A DNA stretch of 64,000 bases, taken from contig KB906737.1 in the NCBI GenBank assembly GCA_000381585.1, forward strand, positions 310,001 through 374,000, given 5' to 3'. Shown in pieces: positions 1 to 8,648 of this stretch. Position numbers and translations under genes: made by a program. The stretch comes from Acidobacteriaceae bacterium KBS 83 (lineage in GTDB: Bacteria; Acidobacteriota; Terriglobia; Terriglobales; Acidobacteriaceae). Numbering within the stretch: position 1 is the stretch's first letter; every line of letters starts with the position of its first letter. The notes under the pieces were generated by a model, which did not search any database, had not been told where the DNA came from, and saw only the letters and a list, made by a program, of their open reading frames with translations.

Positions 1-1
1 T

Positions 2-1483
2 CTCCTGAATACGGGCGTTTCGGGCTTCGATGAGATCCTGCATGGCGGATTGCCGAAAGGCCACCTGTATCTCATCGAGGGAAATCCCGGCACTGGCAAG
101 ACCACCCTCGCCCTGCAGTTTTTGCTGGCAGGCATCCAGAACGGCGAACGAGTCCTCTATATCACTCTCTCCGAATCGGAAGAGGAGCTGCAGGAGGCGA
201 TGCGCTCCCATGGATGGTCGTTCGAGTCCCTGCGCATCTGTGAGATGGCCCCTCCGGAGGAAGACCTCAAGCCGGAGACGCAGTACACCGTCTTCCATCC
301 CTCAGAGGTTGAGCTCGCTGACACGATCGCCTCCATCTTCAAAGAGGTGGATGCGATGCAGCCGCATCGTCTGGTCTTCGACTCCCTCTCGGAACTGCGC
401 ATGCTGGCCCGCGATCCTCTCAAGTACCGCCGCCAGATTCTCGCGCTCAAACGGCATCTCGCCGGCCGCGACTGCACCATCCTTCTGCTCGACGACGGCA
501 CTGCCGAAGGCGGCCACGACTTGCAATTGCAGAGCATCGCGCACGGAGTCGTACACATGGAGACCATCAATCGCGACTACGGTGTCAACCGGCGCCGCAT
601 CCAGATCTGCAAGGTGCGTGGATCGTCCTATCGCGACGGCTTTCACGACTACACCATCGAAAGGGGCGGCATCTTCATCTATCCCCGGCTTGTCGCCGCA
701 GAACATAAGCCAGGCTTTGAGCGCAAGAACGTCCCTAGCGGCATCGACGAGCTCGACGCATTGTTTCGCGGCGGCATCGATACCGGGACCAGCACCCTGC
801 TGCTGGGGCCGGCCGGCTGCGGCAAATCGACCATTGCTCTTCGCTATGCGGTCTCCGCCGCGCAGCGAGACGAAAAGGCCATGATCTTTACCTTCGACGA
901 GTCCATCAGCACGCTCCTCGACCGCGCCCGAAGTCTGAACATGGATCCCGATCCACTCATCAAGAAAGGTCTTCTCGAGGTGCAGCAGGTCGATCCCGCA
1001 GAGCTTTCACCGGGCCAGTTCGTCGCCCGGGTGCGGCAGTTGGTCGACGCAGAAAATCTGCGCGTGCTGGTGATTGACAGCATGAACGGCCTGCTCAACG
1101 CCATGCCCCACGAGCAGTTTCTTGCAATGCAATTGCATGAGCTCTTTTCCTACCTAGGTCAGCAGGGGATCGCCACCATTCTCACCTTGGCTCAACATGG
1201 CTTCATCGGAACATCGATGGGTACCCCCATCGACGTAAGCTATCTGGCAGACACGGTTCTGCTCTTCCGATATTTTGAGAGGGCCGGTCAGATACGTCAG
1301 GCCCTCTCCGTTGTGAAGAAGCGCAGCGGCCCACATGAACGTGCAATCCGCGAACTCATATTTGGAGAGGGCAAAGTCTATGTTGGTGAGCCGCTTACGA
1401 ATTTCGAAGGAGTCCTCACCGGAGTACCGAGATTCCTCGGAGCGTCAGCCGCTTCGAATGACACCCCGTTTGCTGGAAAATGA
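2..1483 (+). CDS. KaiC-like double RecA ATPase, 5' truncated by window
   Basis: This is an ATPase of the KaiC/RadA superfamily, probably a cytoplasmic signalling protein. The reading frame is open from the first bases of the window (translation begins LLNTGVSGFDEIL), so the true start lies upstream; the TTG at 50 is internal. Two RecA-type domains are visible. The first has Walker A GNPGTGKTT (nt 80-106) and the second has GPAGCGKST (nt 806-832). Each is followed by an acidic motif (TLSESEEEL and TFDESISTL) in the place where KaiC has its catalytic glutamates, and by a hydrophobic Walker B strand (VLVIDSMNG in domain 2). The 3' end overlaps the histidine kinase gene, which suggests a signalling pair. 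The family call is firm. A clock function is not implied: no kaiA or kaiB is seen here, and KaiC homologues are common outside cyanobacteria. Confidence 0.9.
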   Translation, partial: LLNTGVSGFDEILHGGLPKGHLYLIEGNPGTGKTTLALQFLLAGIQNGERVLYITLSESEEELQEAMRSHGWSFESLRICEMAPPEEDLKPETQYTVFHPSEVELADTIASIFKEVDAMQPHRLVFDSLSELRMLARDPLKYRRQILALKRHLAGRDCTILLLDDGTAEGGHDLQLQSIAHGVVHMETINRDYGVNRRRIQICKVRGSSYRDGFHDYTIERGGIFIYPRLVAAEHKPGFERKNVPSGIDELDALFRGGIDTGTSTLLLGPAGCGKSTIALRYAVSAAQRDEKAMIFTFDESISTLLDRARSLNMDPDPLIKKGLLEVQQVDPAELSPGQFVARVRQLVDAENLRVLVIDSMNGLLNAMPHEQFLAMQLHELFSYLGQQGIATILTLAQHGFIGTSMGTPIDVSYLADTVLLFRYFERAGQIRQALSVVKKRSGPHERAIRELIFGEGKVYVGEPLTNFEGVLTGVPRFLGASAASNDTPFAGK

Positions 1484-2627
1484 TCCGGGCTTGGCGGACC
1501 GCCGTACCATCATCCTGGCCCCCACGGGCCGTGACAGTGACCTTATCGCAGGGCTGCTTGGTCGGGCTGCCTTGCCTTGCCACCCAACTGGTTGTATCGC
1601 TGAGCTGGTCGATGAGATTCGATTGGGCGCAGGTGCAGCCATCATCTCTGAAGAGGCCTTGGTTGGAGACGTCATCCCGCAAATTCTCGAGGTGCTGAAC
1701 GAACAACCGTCCTGGTCCGACTTTCCTCTGATACTGCTGACCGTCGGCGGTCAGGTCACCGCCGAAAGCGAGCGGCTCCGCGAGTTGCGCCGCCCTCTCG
1801 GCAATGTTTTTCTTCTCGAACGGCCCATCCGTCCCGAAACTCTGCTCGGCACACTCGAAATCGCCCTGCGCGGACGGCAACGCCAATATCAGATTCGCGA
1901 TCAGTTGCTGCAGTATGAACGTGCCCAGGAGGCGCTACGCCGCTCGGAAAAGCTCGCAGTTACAGGACGCCTCGCCGCCAGCATCGCGCATGAAATCAAC
2001 AATCCTTTGGAAGCAGTCACCAATCTGCTCTACCTCATGCGAACTGACTCTTCCCCGGAAAAGTTGCAGAGTTATCTCGAGGATGCCGATCGGGAGCTGG
2101 CACGCGTCACCGAGATCACCACGCAGACACTTCGCTTTTACCGAGAACCCAACAAGCCGGTAGAGACTAAGCTCGCCGGCGTGCTGGATTCGGTTCTGGT
2201 CCTCTACCAGTCGCGCCTCACCGCCGCAAACGTGAAGGTCGAGCATGAGATTCGACTACCTTCGGCGGCCGTCCTCTCGAGCCCCGGCGAGCTCCGCCAG
2301 GTGATCGCCAACATAATCGGAAACGCGATTGACGCGATGCGGCGTGGCGGCCATCTATGCATACGGATCTCGCGAACGAAGACCCGGCATGGCGCCGATA
2401 GCGTGCGTCTCACCATCGCCGACAGCGGCTCTGGAATCCCTGCCGATCTGTTGCCGAAGATCTTCGAACCCTTCATCACCACGAAAGGCGAGACCGGCAC
2501 AGGACTGGGCTTGTGGGTAACCGCGGAGATCGTCAAAAAGAATAGATGGAAGATCCACGTCCGCAGCAGTCAGCGTCCTGGGTGTTCCGGAACAACATTC
2601 TCTCTGTGCATGCCGCTTCTCGCATAA
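1458..2627 (+). CDS. sensor histidine kinase with N-terminal receiver-like domain
   Basis: A cytoplasmic histidine kinase of about 389 residues. The N-terminal ~120 residues look like a receiver-type alpha/beta fold (RTIILAPTGRDSDLIAGLL), but I see no clear phospho-acceptor aspartate, so it may be degenerate. The HisKA helix holds SIAHEINNP with the phospho-acceptor at His178. The HATPase domain has the N box (IIGNAIDAM, near residue 289), DSGSGIP, and GTGLGLW. No membrane helix is present. I chose the ATG at 1458, which overlaps the end of the KaiC-like gene by 26 bp. The frame is open back to an ATG at 1335, but using it would mean a 149-bp overlap. The partner response regulator is not in the window. 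The KaiC-like neighbour may supply or receive the signal (inference). Confidence 0.87.
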   Translation: MTPRLLENDPGLADRRTIILAPTGRDSDLIAGLLGRAALPCHPTGCIAELVDEIRLGAGAAIISEEALVGDVIPQILEVLNEQPSWSDFPLILLTVGGQVTAESERLRELRRPLGNVFLLERPIRPETLLGTLEIALRGRQRQYQIRDQLLQYERAQEALRRSEKLAVTGRLAASIAHEINNPLEAVTNLLYLMRTDSSPEKLQSYLEDADRELARVTEITTQTLRFYREPNKPVETKLAGVLDSVLVLYQSRLTAANVKVEHEIRLPSAAVLSSPGELRQVIANIIGNAIDAMRRGGHLCIRISRTKTRHGADSVRLTIADSGSGIPADLLPKIFEPFITTKGETGTGLGLWVTAEIVKKNRWKIHVRSSQRPGCSGTTFSLCMPLLA

Positions 2628-2777
2628 CCTCACCCGCCGCCGATACTCGAGAAAACATCGCGCTTCGCCGGCAAAGGCCAACGGCCCTCGCCCCTCGCCC
2701 CTCGAAAACTCCAGAGCCCATTCTCCACAGCGGCCTCAACCGCTCAAGAGCCGGCTCGATAGCCTAATCTGGACTGC

Positions 2778-3848
2778 ATGGCTGCAATCGACAACGACAT
2801 TCGTGTGGGGCTGATTGGGTACGGCTATGCCGGAAAGACCTTCCATGCGCCACTGATTCGGTCCGTTCCAGGTCTTTCGCTGGCGGTCATTGGGTCCAGC
2901 AAACAGCAGATTCTCGAGCAAACTTGGCCCGGAATCACCGTCTGTTCCGTCACGGATGTGCCAACGTACCCGGGCGTCGATCTCGTGGTGATAGCGAGCC
3001 CCAATGACAGCCACTTTCCTCTTGCCGCCGCGGCCCTGCGCGCCGGAAAAGACGTCGTCATTGATAAGCCCTTCACCGTGACGCTCGCGGAAGCTCGCTC
3101 GCTGGTCACGATCGCAAGCCAGAACAAGCGACTCCTTTCCGTCTTTCACAACCGGCGATGGGAAAGCGAGATCCTTGCCACAAAAGCAATTCTCGAATCA
3201 GGCGTGCTCGGCGAAATATCGCACTATGAGTGCCACATGGACCGCTTTCGCCCCCTCGTACGCCAACGTTGGCGCGAAGATCCCGGCCCCGGTGCGGGAT
3301 TGTGGTTTGATCTCGGACCTCATCTGATCGATCTGGCATTGCACCTGTTCGGACTTCCCCAATCCGTGAATGCCAGCTTTGCAATTCTCCGTAACGGCGG
3401 ACAGACGGATGATTGGGCGCATGTGCAATTGAACTACGACCGTCTTCGGGTAGTCCTTCATGCCTCGTTGCTGGCATCCGGCGGCAGTCCCCGATCTGTG
3501 CTTCACGGCACGAAGGGTAGTTGGGCAAAGTTTGGCGCGGATGTGCAGGAGCGTCAGCTTATGAGCGGAATGCTCCCGGATGACCCAGCCTTTGGCTATG
3601 ACCCTGATCCCGGCATCTTGTACGACGGCGCGGCCGGCACCCGGACGGAAGTGCCGTCACCCAGAGGCAATGAGCGCGAGTATTACGTCGGAATCAGAGA
3701 CGCAATCCTCGGTAAATCTCCGGCTCCCGTTCTCGCACGGGACGCTGTCGCCTGCATGGCTATTCTCGAAACATCCTTTGCATCTGGAGCGGAAGGGCGG
3801 GTGCTCCCTATTCCTCTCTCGCCAGAAGAACGCGCGCAATGGCAGTAG
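2778..3848 (+). CDS. Gfo/Idh/MocA family NAD(P)-dependent oxidoreductase
   Basis: A 356-residue cytoplasmic dehydrogenase. It has an N-terminal Rossmann nucleotide-binding motif (VGLIGYGYAGKTFHAPLI), the conserved DKPFT motif equivalent to the EKP of this family, and the second-domain motif LWFDLGPHLIDLALHLFG. The N-terminus resembles the E. coli YdgJ / B. subtilis IolW branch, whose studied members act on scyllo-inositol or related sugars, but the substrate cannot be fixed from sequence. It stands alone: 150 bp upstream separates it from the kinase, and a long inverted repeat lies just downstream. Confidence 0.9.
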   Translation: MAAIDNDIRVGLIGYGYAGKTFHAPLIRSVPGLSLAVIGSSKQQILEQTWPGITVCSVTDVPTYPGVDLVVIASPNDSHFPLAAAALRAGKDVVIDKPFTVTLAEARSLVTIASQNKRLLSVFHNRRWESEILATKAILESGVLGEISHYECHMDRFRPLVRQRWREDPGPGAGLWFDLGPHLIDLALHLFGLPQSVNASFAILRNGGQTDDWAHVQLNYDRLRVVLHASLLASGGSPRSVLHGTKGSWAKFGADVQERQLMSGMLPDDPAFGYDPDPGILYDGAAGTRTEVPSPRGNEREYYVGIRDAILGKSPAPVLARDAVACMAILETSFASGAEGRVLPIPLSPEERAQWQ

Positions 3849-3896
3849 CCCGACTTGCAGTCCTGCTCGACAACGATTCAGTACCGCATCGGAGCC

Positions 3897-3985
3897 GTTT
3901 CACAAATGCTTACTCGTTCTCTATGCCGCCTTTCCATCGAAGAACTGCGCCACGTAGCAAACTCAACCCCAAGTATTTGTGAAAC
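3897..3985. repeat. long inverted repeat downstream of the oxidoreductase
   Basis: The 15-base arms at 3897-3911 (GTTTCACAAATGCTT) and 3971-3985 (AAGTATTTGTGAAAC) are complementary except for one position and are separated by 59 bases. They occupy most of the gap between the oxidoreductase stop (3848) and the redoxin start (4014). The structure could form an RNA hairpin or be the footprint of a small mobile repeat. There is no U-tract, so a rho-independent terminator is not well supported. Confidence 0.55.
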
Positions 3986-4013
3986 TGTTCTAGACTGAAC
4001 TTCCTCGCCGGCC

Positions 4014-4667
4014 ATGTCACACGTCGCACACTCGCAATGGATTCCAGCGTGTTCGCGCCGAAGTGTCATCGCTCTCTTTGCCGCAGGCCTGGGTTCACTC
4101 CTCATCACGCCAATCGCAATCGCACCAATCGCAATTGCAGAAGACACATTCATCTATGGCAAAGACATCGATGGCCGCGACACAACCTCACTCGCAAGCC
4201 GGGACACCAGATACATCGCCTCCATCTTCGTAGCCACCGACTGCCCCATCTCCAATCGCTACCTCCCGCTCCTTGCCCAACTATCCCATCAGTTCGCGCC
4301 GCGCGGCGTCCGTTTCTGGCTCGTCTACCCCAACCCCGGCGACACCATCTCTGCCGTGCGCGCTCACCAGTCGCAATATCCCGCCGCCGCATCGCTGCCG
4401 CAACTCATCGCTCCCGACACGCGTTTTCTCGCCCAAGCGCATGTCCATGTCACGCCGGAAGCCGCCATCTTCCCCAGCGACGCTGTCATGACCCATCCCG
4501 TCCTCTGGCACGGTCGCATCGATGACCGCTATCTCACCTTCGGCACACAACGCACGGCCGCCACGCGCCATGACCTCGCCGACGCGCTCAACGCCGCACT
4601 CGTCGGCCGTCAGCCCGCACCGCCCGCCGCACCGCCCGTAGGCTGCGCCATCGTCCCGCGCTCATGA
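4014..4667 (+). CDS. exported redoxin / thioredoxin-fold protein
   Basis: A 217-residue protein with an N-terminal export signal holding an arginine pair (SRRSVIALFAAGLGSLL), followed by a short internal repeat PIAIAPIAIA. The mature part looks like an AhpC/TSA-type thioredoxin fold. It has FVATDCPISNRYLP with a single cysteine in the usual active-site position, then a VYPNPGD turn. The second cysteine of a CxxC pair is missing, so it is more likely a one-Cys redoxin or SCO-like copper/haem assembly factor than a classical thioredoxin (inference). It is translationally coupled to the next gene through an ATGA overlap, so its job is probably linked to that haem/copper protein. Confidence 0.72.
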   Translation: MSHVAHSQWIPACSRRSVIALFAAGLGSLLITPIAIAPIAIAEDTFIYGKDIDGRDTTSLASRDTRYIASIFVATDCPISNRYLPLLAQLSHQFAPRGVRFWLVYPNPGDTISAVRAHQSQYPAAASLPQLIAPDTRFLAQAHVHVTPEAAIFPSDAVMTHPVLWHGRIDDRYLTFGTQRTAATRHDLADALNAALVGRQPAPPAAPPVGCAIVPRS

Positions 4668-6904
4668 GGCGGCGATCACAATTCGTACTTAACGCTGTGA
4701 CGATCCTCTCCTCCTTCGCAGGCATCAGCCACGCGCAGACACATCCAGACGCAACCGCTCCACCCACCTGGTCACACCAGATCGCCCCCATTCTCTACAG
4801 CAAGTGCACCACCTGCCATCACCCCGGCGGCGCTGGCCCCTTCAGCCTGCTCACCTACGAGGACGCACGCCGCTGGTCCACCCAGATCCTCACCGTCACG
4901 CAATCGCGCTTCATGCCGCCGTGGCTACCCGAGCCCGGCTATGGCGATTTCGCCGACAACCGCCGCCTCTCCGCCGAAGACCTCGCCAACATCAAACGCT
5001 GGGCCAGCGCCGGTATGCCCGAAGGCATCCGCGCCGAAGCTCCTGCGCCACCGAAGTACACCTCGGAGTGGCAGCTCGGCCTCCCTGACCTGATCCTCAC
5101 CGCGCCCGAGTCCTTCACCGTCCCCGCCGATGGCCAGGACCTCTTCCGCAACTTCGTCTATCCGGTCAACGTCACGCGCACTCGCTACGTCCGCGCCATC
5201 GAGATCCTTCCCGGCAATGCGCGCGTCGTCCATCACGCCAACATCCTCATCGACCGCACCGCCGAGTTACGCCGTCAGCACCCTAGTGACTGGCGCGCCG
5301 GCATCCCCGGCATGGGGCTCGAAATCGGCTCTGGTGATCGTTTCGATCCCGACAGCCACTTCCTCTTCTGGAAGCCCGACACCCCCGCCGTCATCGAACC
5401 GCCCGGCATGCCCTGGCGCCTCGACCCCGGGAACGACCTCATCCTCAACACCCACCTCAAGCCCACCGGCCGTGTCGAGACCGTGCAGCCACGTATCGGC
5501 CTCTACTTCACAGACACTCCGCCGGCCCGCGCACCCATGCTGCTGCAGCTCGAACACGACGCCGTACTGAACATCCCTGCCGGCGACAGCCACTTCGTCG
5601 TCGAAGATGAGCTGCGCCTTCCCATCGCCGTCTACGCGCTCGGCATCTATCCGCACGCCCACTACCTCGGCAAGCAGCTCGAAGCATGGTCCATCGCCCC
5701 GGACGGCAAACGCACCCCGCTCATCCTTATTAAGGACTGGGACATTGACCGCCAATCCGTCTACAACTATCGCAAGCCGCTTCTTCTGCCTGCAGGCTCG
5801 GTCCTGCACATGCGCTACGTCTACGACAACTCCGCTGCCAACCCGCGCAACCCCGCCAACCCACCCGTTCGCGTTCGCAACGGCAATCGCTCGACTGACG
5901 AGATGGGCCATCTCTGGCTGCAGGTGCTCCCCGTGCACGCGGTGGAACGTAACAGTAGCGGTGCCGAGACTGACTCCCGCATGCTTCTCGAACGCGCATG
6001 GATGGAGCACCGCCTCACCCGCGATCCCAACGACTCGCTCGCCGCCTACAACGTCGCCTCGCTGGACACCATGAGCGGCAATCCCGCCGGTGCCATCGCG
6101 ATCTACCGAAAGCTGGCCACCGCCGCGCCAAAAGACACGCGCATTGCCACCTCGCTCGCCGCAGCTGAAGAGCAGAACGGCGACTGGCAATCCGCACTCG
6201 ACACCTACCGCCACGCCCTCTCGCTCGATGCGAACTACACGGATGCCCGCTACGACCTTGCGACTCTCGAGCTCAGGCACGAGCAGTACGACGCCGCAGC
6301 CGCCGACTACCGCACTCTCCTTCAGCAGCATCCCGATGATGCCGCCGCACACGCAGGCCTCGGCACCGCCCTCGCGCAGCTTCAGCAGCCCGACGCCGGA
6401 CGCACCGAGTTCGACCGCGCCCTCGTGCTCGACCCCGCGCAACCCGACGCGCTTACCAATTACGCTTCACTGGAACTGGCCGAGAGCAATCCCCAACATG
6501 CACAGGAGTTGCTCACCAAAGCCGTCGCGGCCGGCGCGCATGACGCCGCGACCTATCAGCAGTTGGCCCTCGCCGATCAACAGACCCAGCATCCCGCCGA
6601 AGCCGAAGTCGCACTCCGCTCTGCCATCGCTGCCGATCCGTCAGATCCCACCAGCCACTCGCTGTTGGCCCAATCCCTCGCCGCACGCGGTGATCTCGTG
6701 GGCGCGATCGCTGAGCAGCAGGCTGCCTTGCGGATCAACCAAAAAGATGCCGACGGCTGGAGCAATCTCGGCGTCCTCCATGCCCAATCGGGACAACCCG
6801 CGGAGGCGCGCAACGACTTCGAACGCGCCCTGGCCATCGATCCTCAACACGCCCAGGCCCGTGCGAACCTGCAACGCCTCAACAACGGCGCAGCGAAACA
6901 GTAG
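4664..6904 (+). CDS. exported haem c / Cu type II monooxygenase-like / TPR protein
   Basis: A 746-residue exported protein with a signal peptide ending near ISHAQ. Three parts are visible. A haem-binding CTTCH (Cys48, Cys51, His52) lies in a cytochrome-c-like segment. Next is a central region resembling copper type II ascorbate-dependent monooxygenases: a HH pair (His190-His191 in RVVHHANIL), an HxH (His331 and His333 in PHAHYLGK) and a Met in DEMGHLW (Met414), which match the order of the Cu ligands in peptidylglycine hydroxylating monooxygenase. From about residue 440 to the end there are tetratricopeptide repeats. It forms an operon with the upstream redoxin. The substrate is unknown; the copper assignment rests on motif spacing only. 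Confidence 0.8.
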   Translation: MRRRSQFVLNAVTILSSFAGISHAQTHPDATAPPTWSHQIAPILYSKCTTCHHPGGAGPFSLLTYEDARRWSTQILTVTQSRFMPPWLPEPGYGDFADNRRLSAEDLANIKRWASAGMPEGIRAEAPAPPKYTSEWQLGLPDLILTAPESFTVPADGQDLFRNFVYPVNVTRTRYVRAIEILPGNARVVHHANILIDRTAELRRQHPSDWRAGIPGMGLEIGSGDRFDPDSHFLFWKPDTPAVIEPPGMPWRLDPGNDLILNTHLKPTGRVETVQPRIGLYFTDTPPARAPMLLQLEHDAVLNIPAGDSHFVVEDELRLPIAVYALGIYPHAHYLGKQLEAWSIAPDGKRTPLILIKDWDIDRQSVYNYRKPLLLPAGSVLHMRYVYDNSAANPRNPANPPVRVRNGNRSTDEMGHLWLQVLPVHAVERNSSGAETDSRMLLERAWMEHRLTRDPNDSLAAYNVASLDTMSGNPAGAIAIYRKLATAAPKDTRIATSLAAAEEQNGDWQSALDTYRHALSLDANYTDARYDLATLELRHEQYDAAAADYRTLLQQHPDDAAAHAGLGTALAQLQQPDAGRTEFDRALVLDPAQPDALTNYASLELAESNPQHAQELLTKAVAAGAHDAATYQQLALADQQTQHPAEAEVALRSAIAADPSDPTSHSLLAQSLAARGDLVGAIAEQQAALRINQKDADGWSNLGVLHAQSGQPAEARNDFERALAIDPQHAQARANLQRLNNGAAKQ

Positions 6905-6920
6905 AAAAATTAGAGAAGAT

Positions 6921-6985
6921 TGTCATCCCGACCGGAGTGTCTCGCGTAAGCGAGACCGGCGAAGTGGAGGGATCTGCTGTCCCCC
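6921..6985. repeat. dispersed repeat with internal hairpin
   Basis: A diverged copy of a short dispersed element of the type TGTCATCCyGAsCGxAGxGxxGGATCTGC. It contains a perfect hairpin GTCTCGC-GTAA-GCGAGAC at 6939-6956. It lies between two convergent genes (stops at 6904 and 7003) and could serve as a bidirectional transcription end, although no U-tract follows. Confidence 0.6.
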
Positions 6986-7002
6986 CTGACTCCACCGCGC
7001 CT

Positions 7003-7749
7003 TCAGGCCCGAATCTCCCGCCGCTCCAGCACAACCTGCGCAATCAGCAGCAGCACCACGATCGCAATCACCCGCGCACCCAGTTCCAGCCACACATGTG
7101 GCGCCACCGCAGAACTGTATTGATACGGAAATGGATCCACCCACCAGCTTGGAAAGAGATACCGCGTCACGCCACCCCAATCCCGGACAGCCTTCAAATG
7201 CAAATACGCATACGCGATCAGAGCTGCGACCGAAACCACCCGTGCCGTTTTATCCAGCGGAATTGCCATCGTGCACAAGTAGGTGACGGCATAGATCAGC
7301 CCCGCAAAGATCAGACCGCTGAGGGGAATCAACACCAGGGCAAGAGGCGACAGCGACATGCCCGCCGGAAATTGAATGATATGCACAAGCGCCAGCAATA
7401 CGAACAGCAGTGTCAGGCCCCACGCCAGTACGGCCATCAATCCGAAGCTGAATCCACCATCTGACCACACGAAGAATCGCCGCGAGCGAGGACGTGTCAA
7501 CAGGAAAGCACCCCTATCCTCCGCAACGTCGTGACCGATCCCGTCTCCACCGAGAGACCACCCAACGAAGAGCAGCAGAATACCTGCAATGCTCAATCCG
7601 CGAGTGACGAGCCATTCCGTGCTCGCATGGGAACTTGTCCCGATGTCTGCTGGCGCATGCCGCAGAAAGCCATACAACATGATCAGAATTGGCACAGCAA
7701 AGATCGCCACGCTCAGCCGTGCATCTCGCCAGCTCTTTAAGAAGTACAT
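7003..7749 (-). CDS. ABC transporter permease
   Basis: A membrane protein of about 248 residues with roughly six hydrophobic segments, for example VAIFAVPILIMLYGFL, GILLLFVGWSLG and IVVLLLIAQVVL. Between the second and third is a charged cytoplasmic loop (DVAEDRGAFLLTRPRS) of the kind found in ABC-2 permeases. I chose the ATG at 7749, only 2 bp after the ATPase stop, because AAGGAGAAGGAG just upstream is a strong ribosome binding site. The frame is open upstream but that would overlap the ATPase gene. It is the last gene of the regulator-ATPase-permease operon. The transported substrate is unknown. Confidence 0.83.
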   Translation of the reverse strand: MYFLKSWRDARLSVAIFAVPILIMLYGFLRHAPADIGTSSHASTEWLVTRGLSIAGILLLFVGWSLGGDGIGHDVAEDRGAFLLTRPRSRRFFVWSDGGFSFGLMAVLAWGLTLLFVLLALVHIIQFPAGMSLSPLALVLIPLSGLIFAGLIYAVTYLCTMAIPLDKTARVVSVAALIAYAYLHLKAVRDWGGVTRYLFPSWWVDPFPYQYSSAVAPHVWLELGARVIAIVVLLLIAQVVLERREIRA

Positions 7750-7751
7750 AA

Positions 7752-8648
7752 CTACTCCTTCTCCTTGCCTTCGGCGCCCAGGCACTCGAGAAATATCTCC
7801 GACAAGTTCATCGGCGACGACTGCAGCACCGTAGCGCCCTCACGCTCCAGCGCATCCACAAACTCCTCCGCGCCATCGCGCACCACATACTCCGTGCTGC
7901 CGCCCGACCGCCGCACCCGCATCGCCGCCGCAGGCGCCATCTCCGCGACCCCTGCCACCTGAATCCGCCGGAACTTCGCGCGCAGCTCCTCCATCGGGGC
8001 CTCCAGCAGCAGCCTGCCCTTATCGATCATTCCCACCCAGTCCGCAATGCGCTCCACCTCCGCCAGATGATGGGAGGAAAGAAACACCGTTCGCCCCTCG
8101 GACGCAACATCCTCCACCAGCACCCGCAGCAACTGGTCCGTCACTACCGGATCCAGCCCCGCCGTCGGCTCATCCAAAATCAGCACCTCCGGCTGTTGCG
8201 CCAGCGCCAGCAGCAGCCACATCTTCGTCTGGTTTCCGCGCGACATGTTCCGAAACTTCTGCTTCATCGGAATGTCGAAGTCCCGCACATAACGCGCCAC
8301 AAGTTCATCGGACCAGCGCGGATAAAAGCCCTCCGTGAAGCGCACCAGTTGTTCGCCCGTCCAGCCGCCCAGCAGCGGCCGGTCGCTCACGTAGCCCACG
8401 CGCTCCAGCACCGCCACGCGCTCCACATGACAACCCATTCCCAGCACACGCGCCGTCCCCGCATCGGGCCGCGCCAGGTCCAACAGCATGCGGATCGTCG
8501 TCGTCTTCCCCGAGCCGTTTCGTCCCACTAACGCATACACCGCGCCTCGTGGCACTGACAGGCTCAGTCCGTTCACCGCATCCACGTTGCGATAGCGCTT
8601 TACCAGTCCGCGCGTCTCGATCGCAAGGTCAGGCATCACCTCAGTCAT
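7752..8648 (-). CDS. ABC transporter ATP-binding protein
   Basis: A 298-residue nucleotide-binding subunit. It has Walker A (GRNGSGKTT), a signature-like MSRGNQTK that is somewhat degenerate relative to LSGGQ, Walker B with D-loop (VLILDEPTAGLD) and the switch His (LSSHHLAEVE). The ATG at 8648 overlaps the upstream GntR stop (ATGACTGA), so the two are translationally coupled; an internal ATG at 8636 is an alternative start. Pairing with one ABC-2-like permease and a YtrA-type regulator matches systems that export antibiotics or lipids or respond to envelope stress, but the cargo is not visible here. Confidence 0.93.
   Translation of the reverse strand: MTEVMPDLAIETRGLVKRYRNVDAVNGLSLSVPRGAVYALVGRNGSGKTTTIRMLLDLARPDAGTARVLGMGCHVERVAVLERVGYVSDRPLLGGWTGEQLVRFTEGFYPRWSDELVARYVRDFDIPMKQKFRNMSRGNQTKMWLLLALAQQPEVLILDEPTAGLDPVVTDQLLRVLVEDVASEGRTVFLSSHHLAEVERIADWVGMIDKGRLLLEAPMEELRAKFRRIQVAGVAEMAPAAAMRVRRSGGSTEYVVRDGAEEFVDALEREGATVLQSSPMNLSEIFLECLGAEGKEKE

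Noticed and set aside
50-1483. TTG at 50 as the start of the KaiC-like gene
   Set aside because: The frame with family-typical residues (GVSGFDEILHGG) continues to base 2, so the gene starts outside the window.
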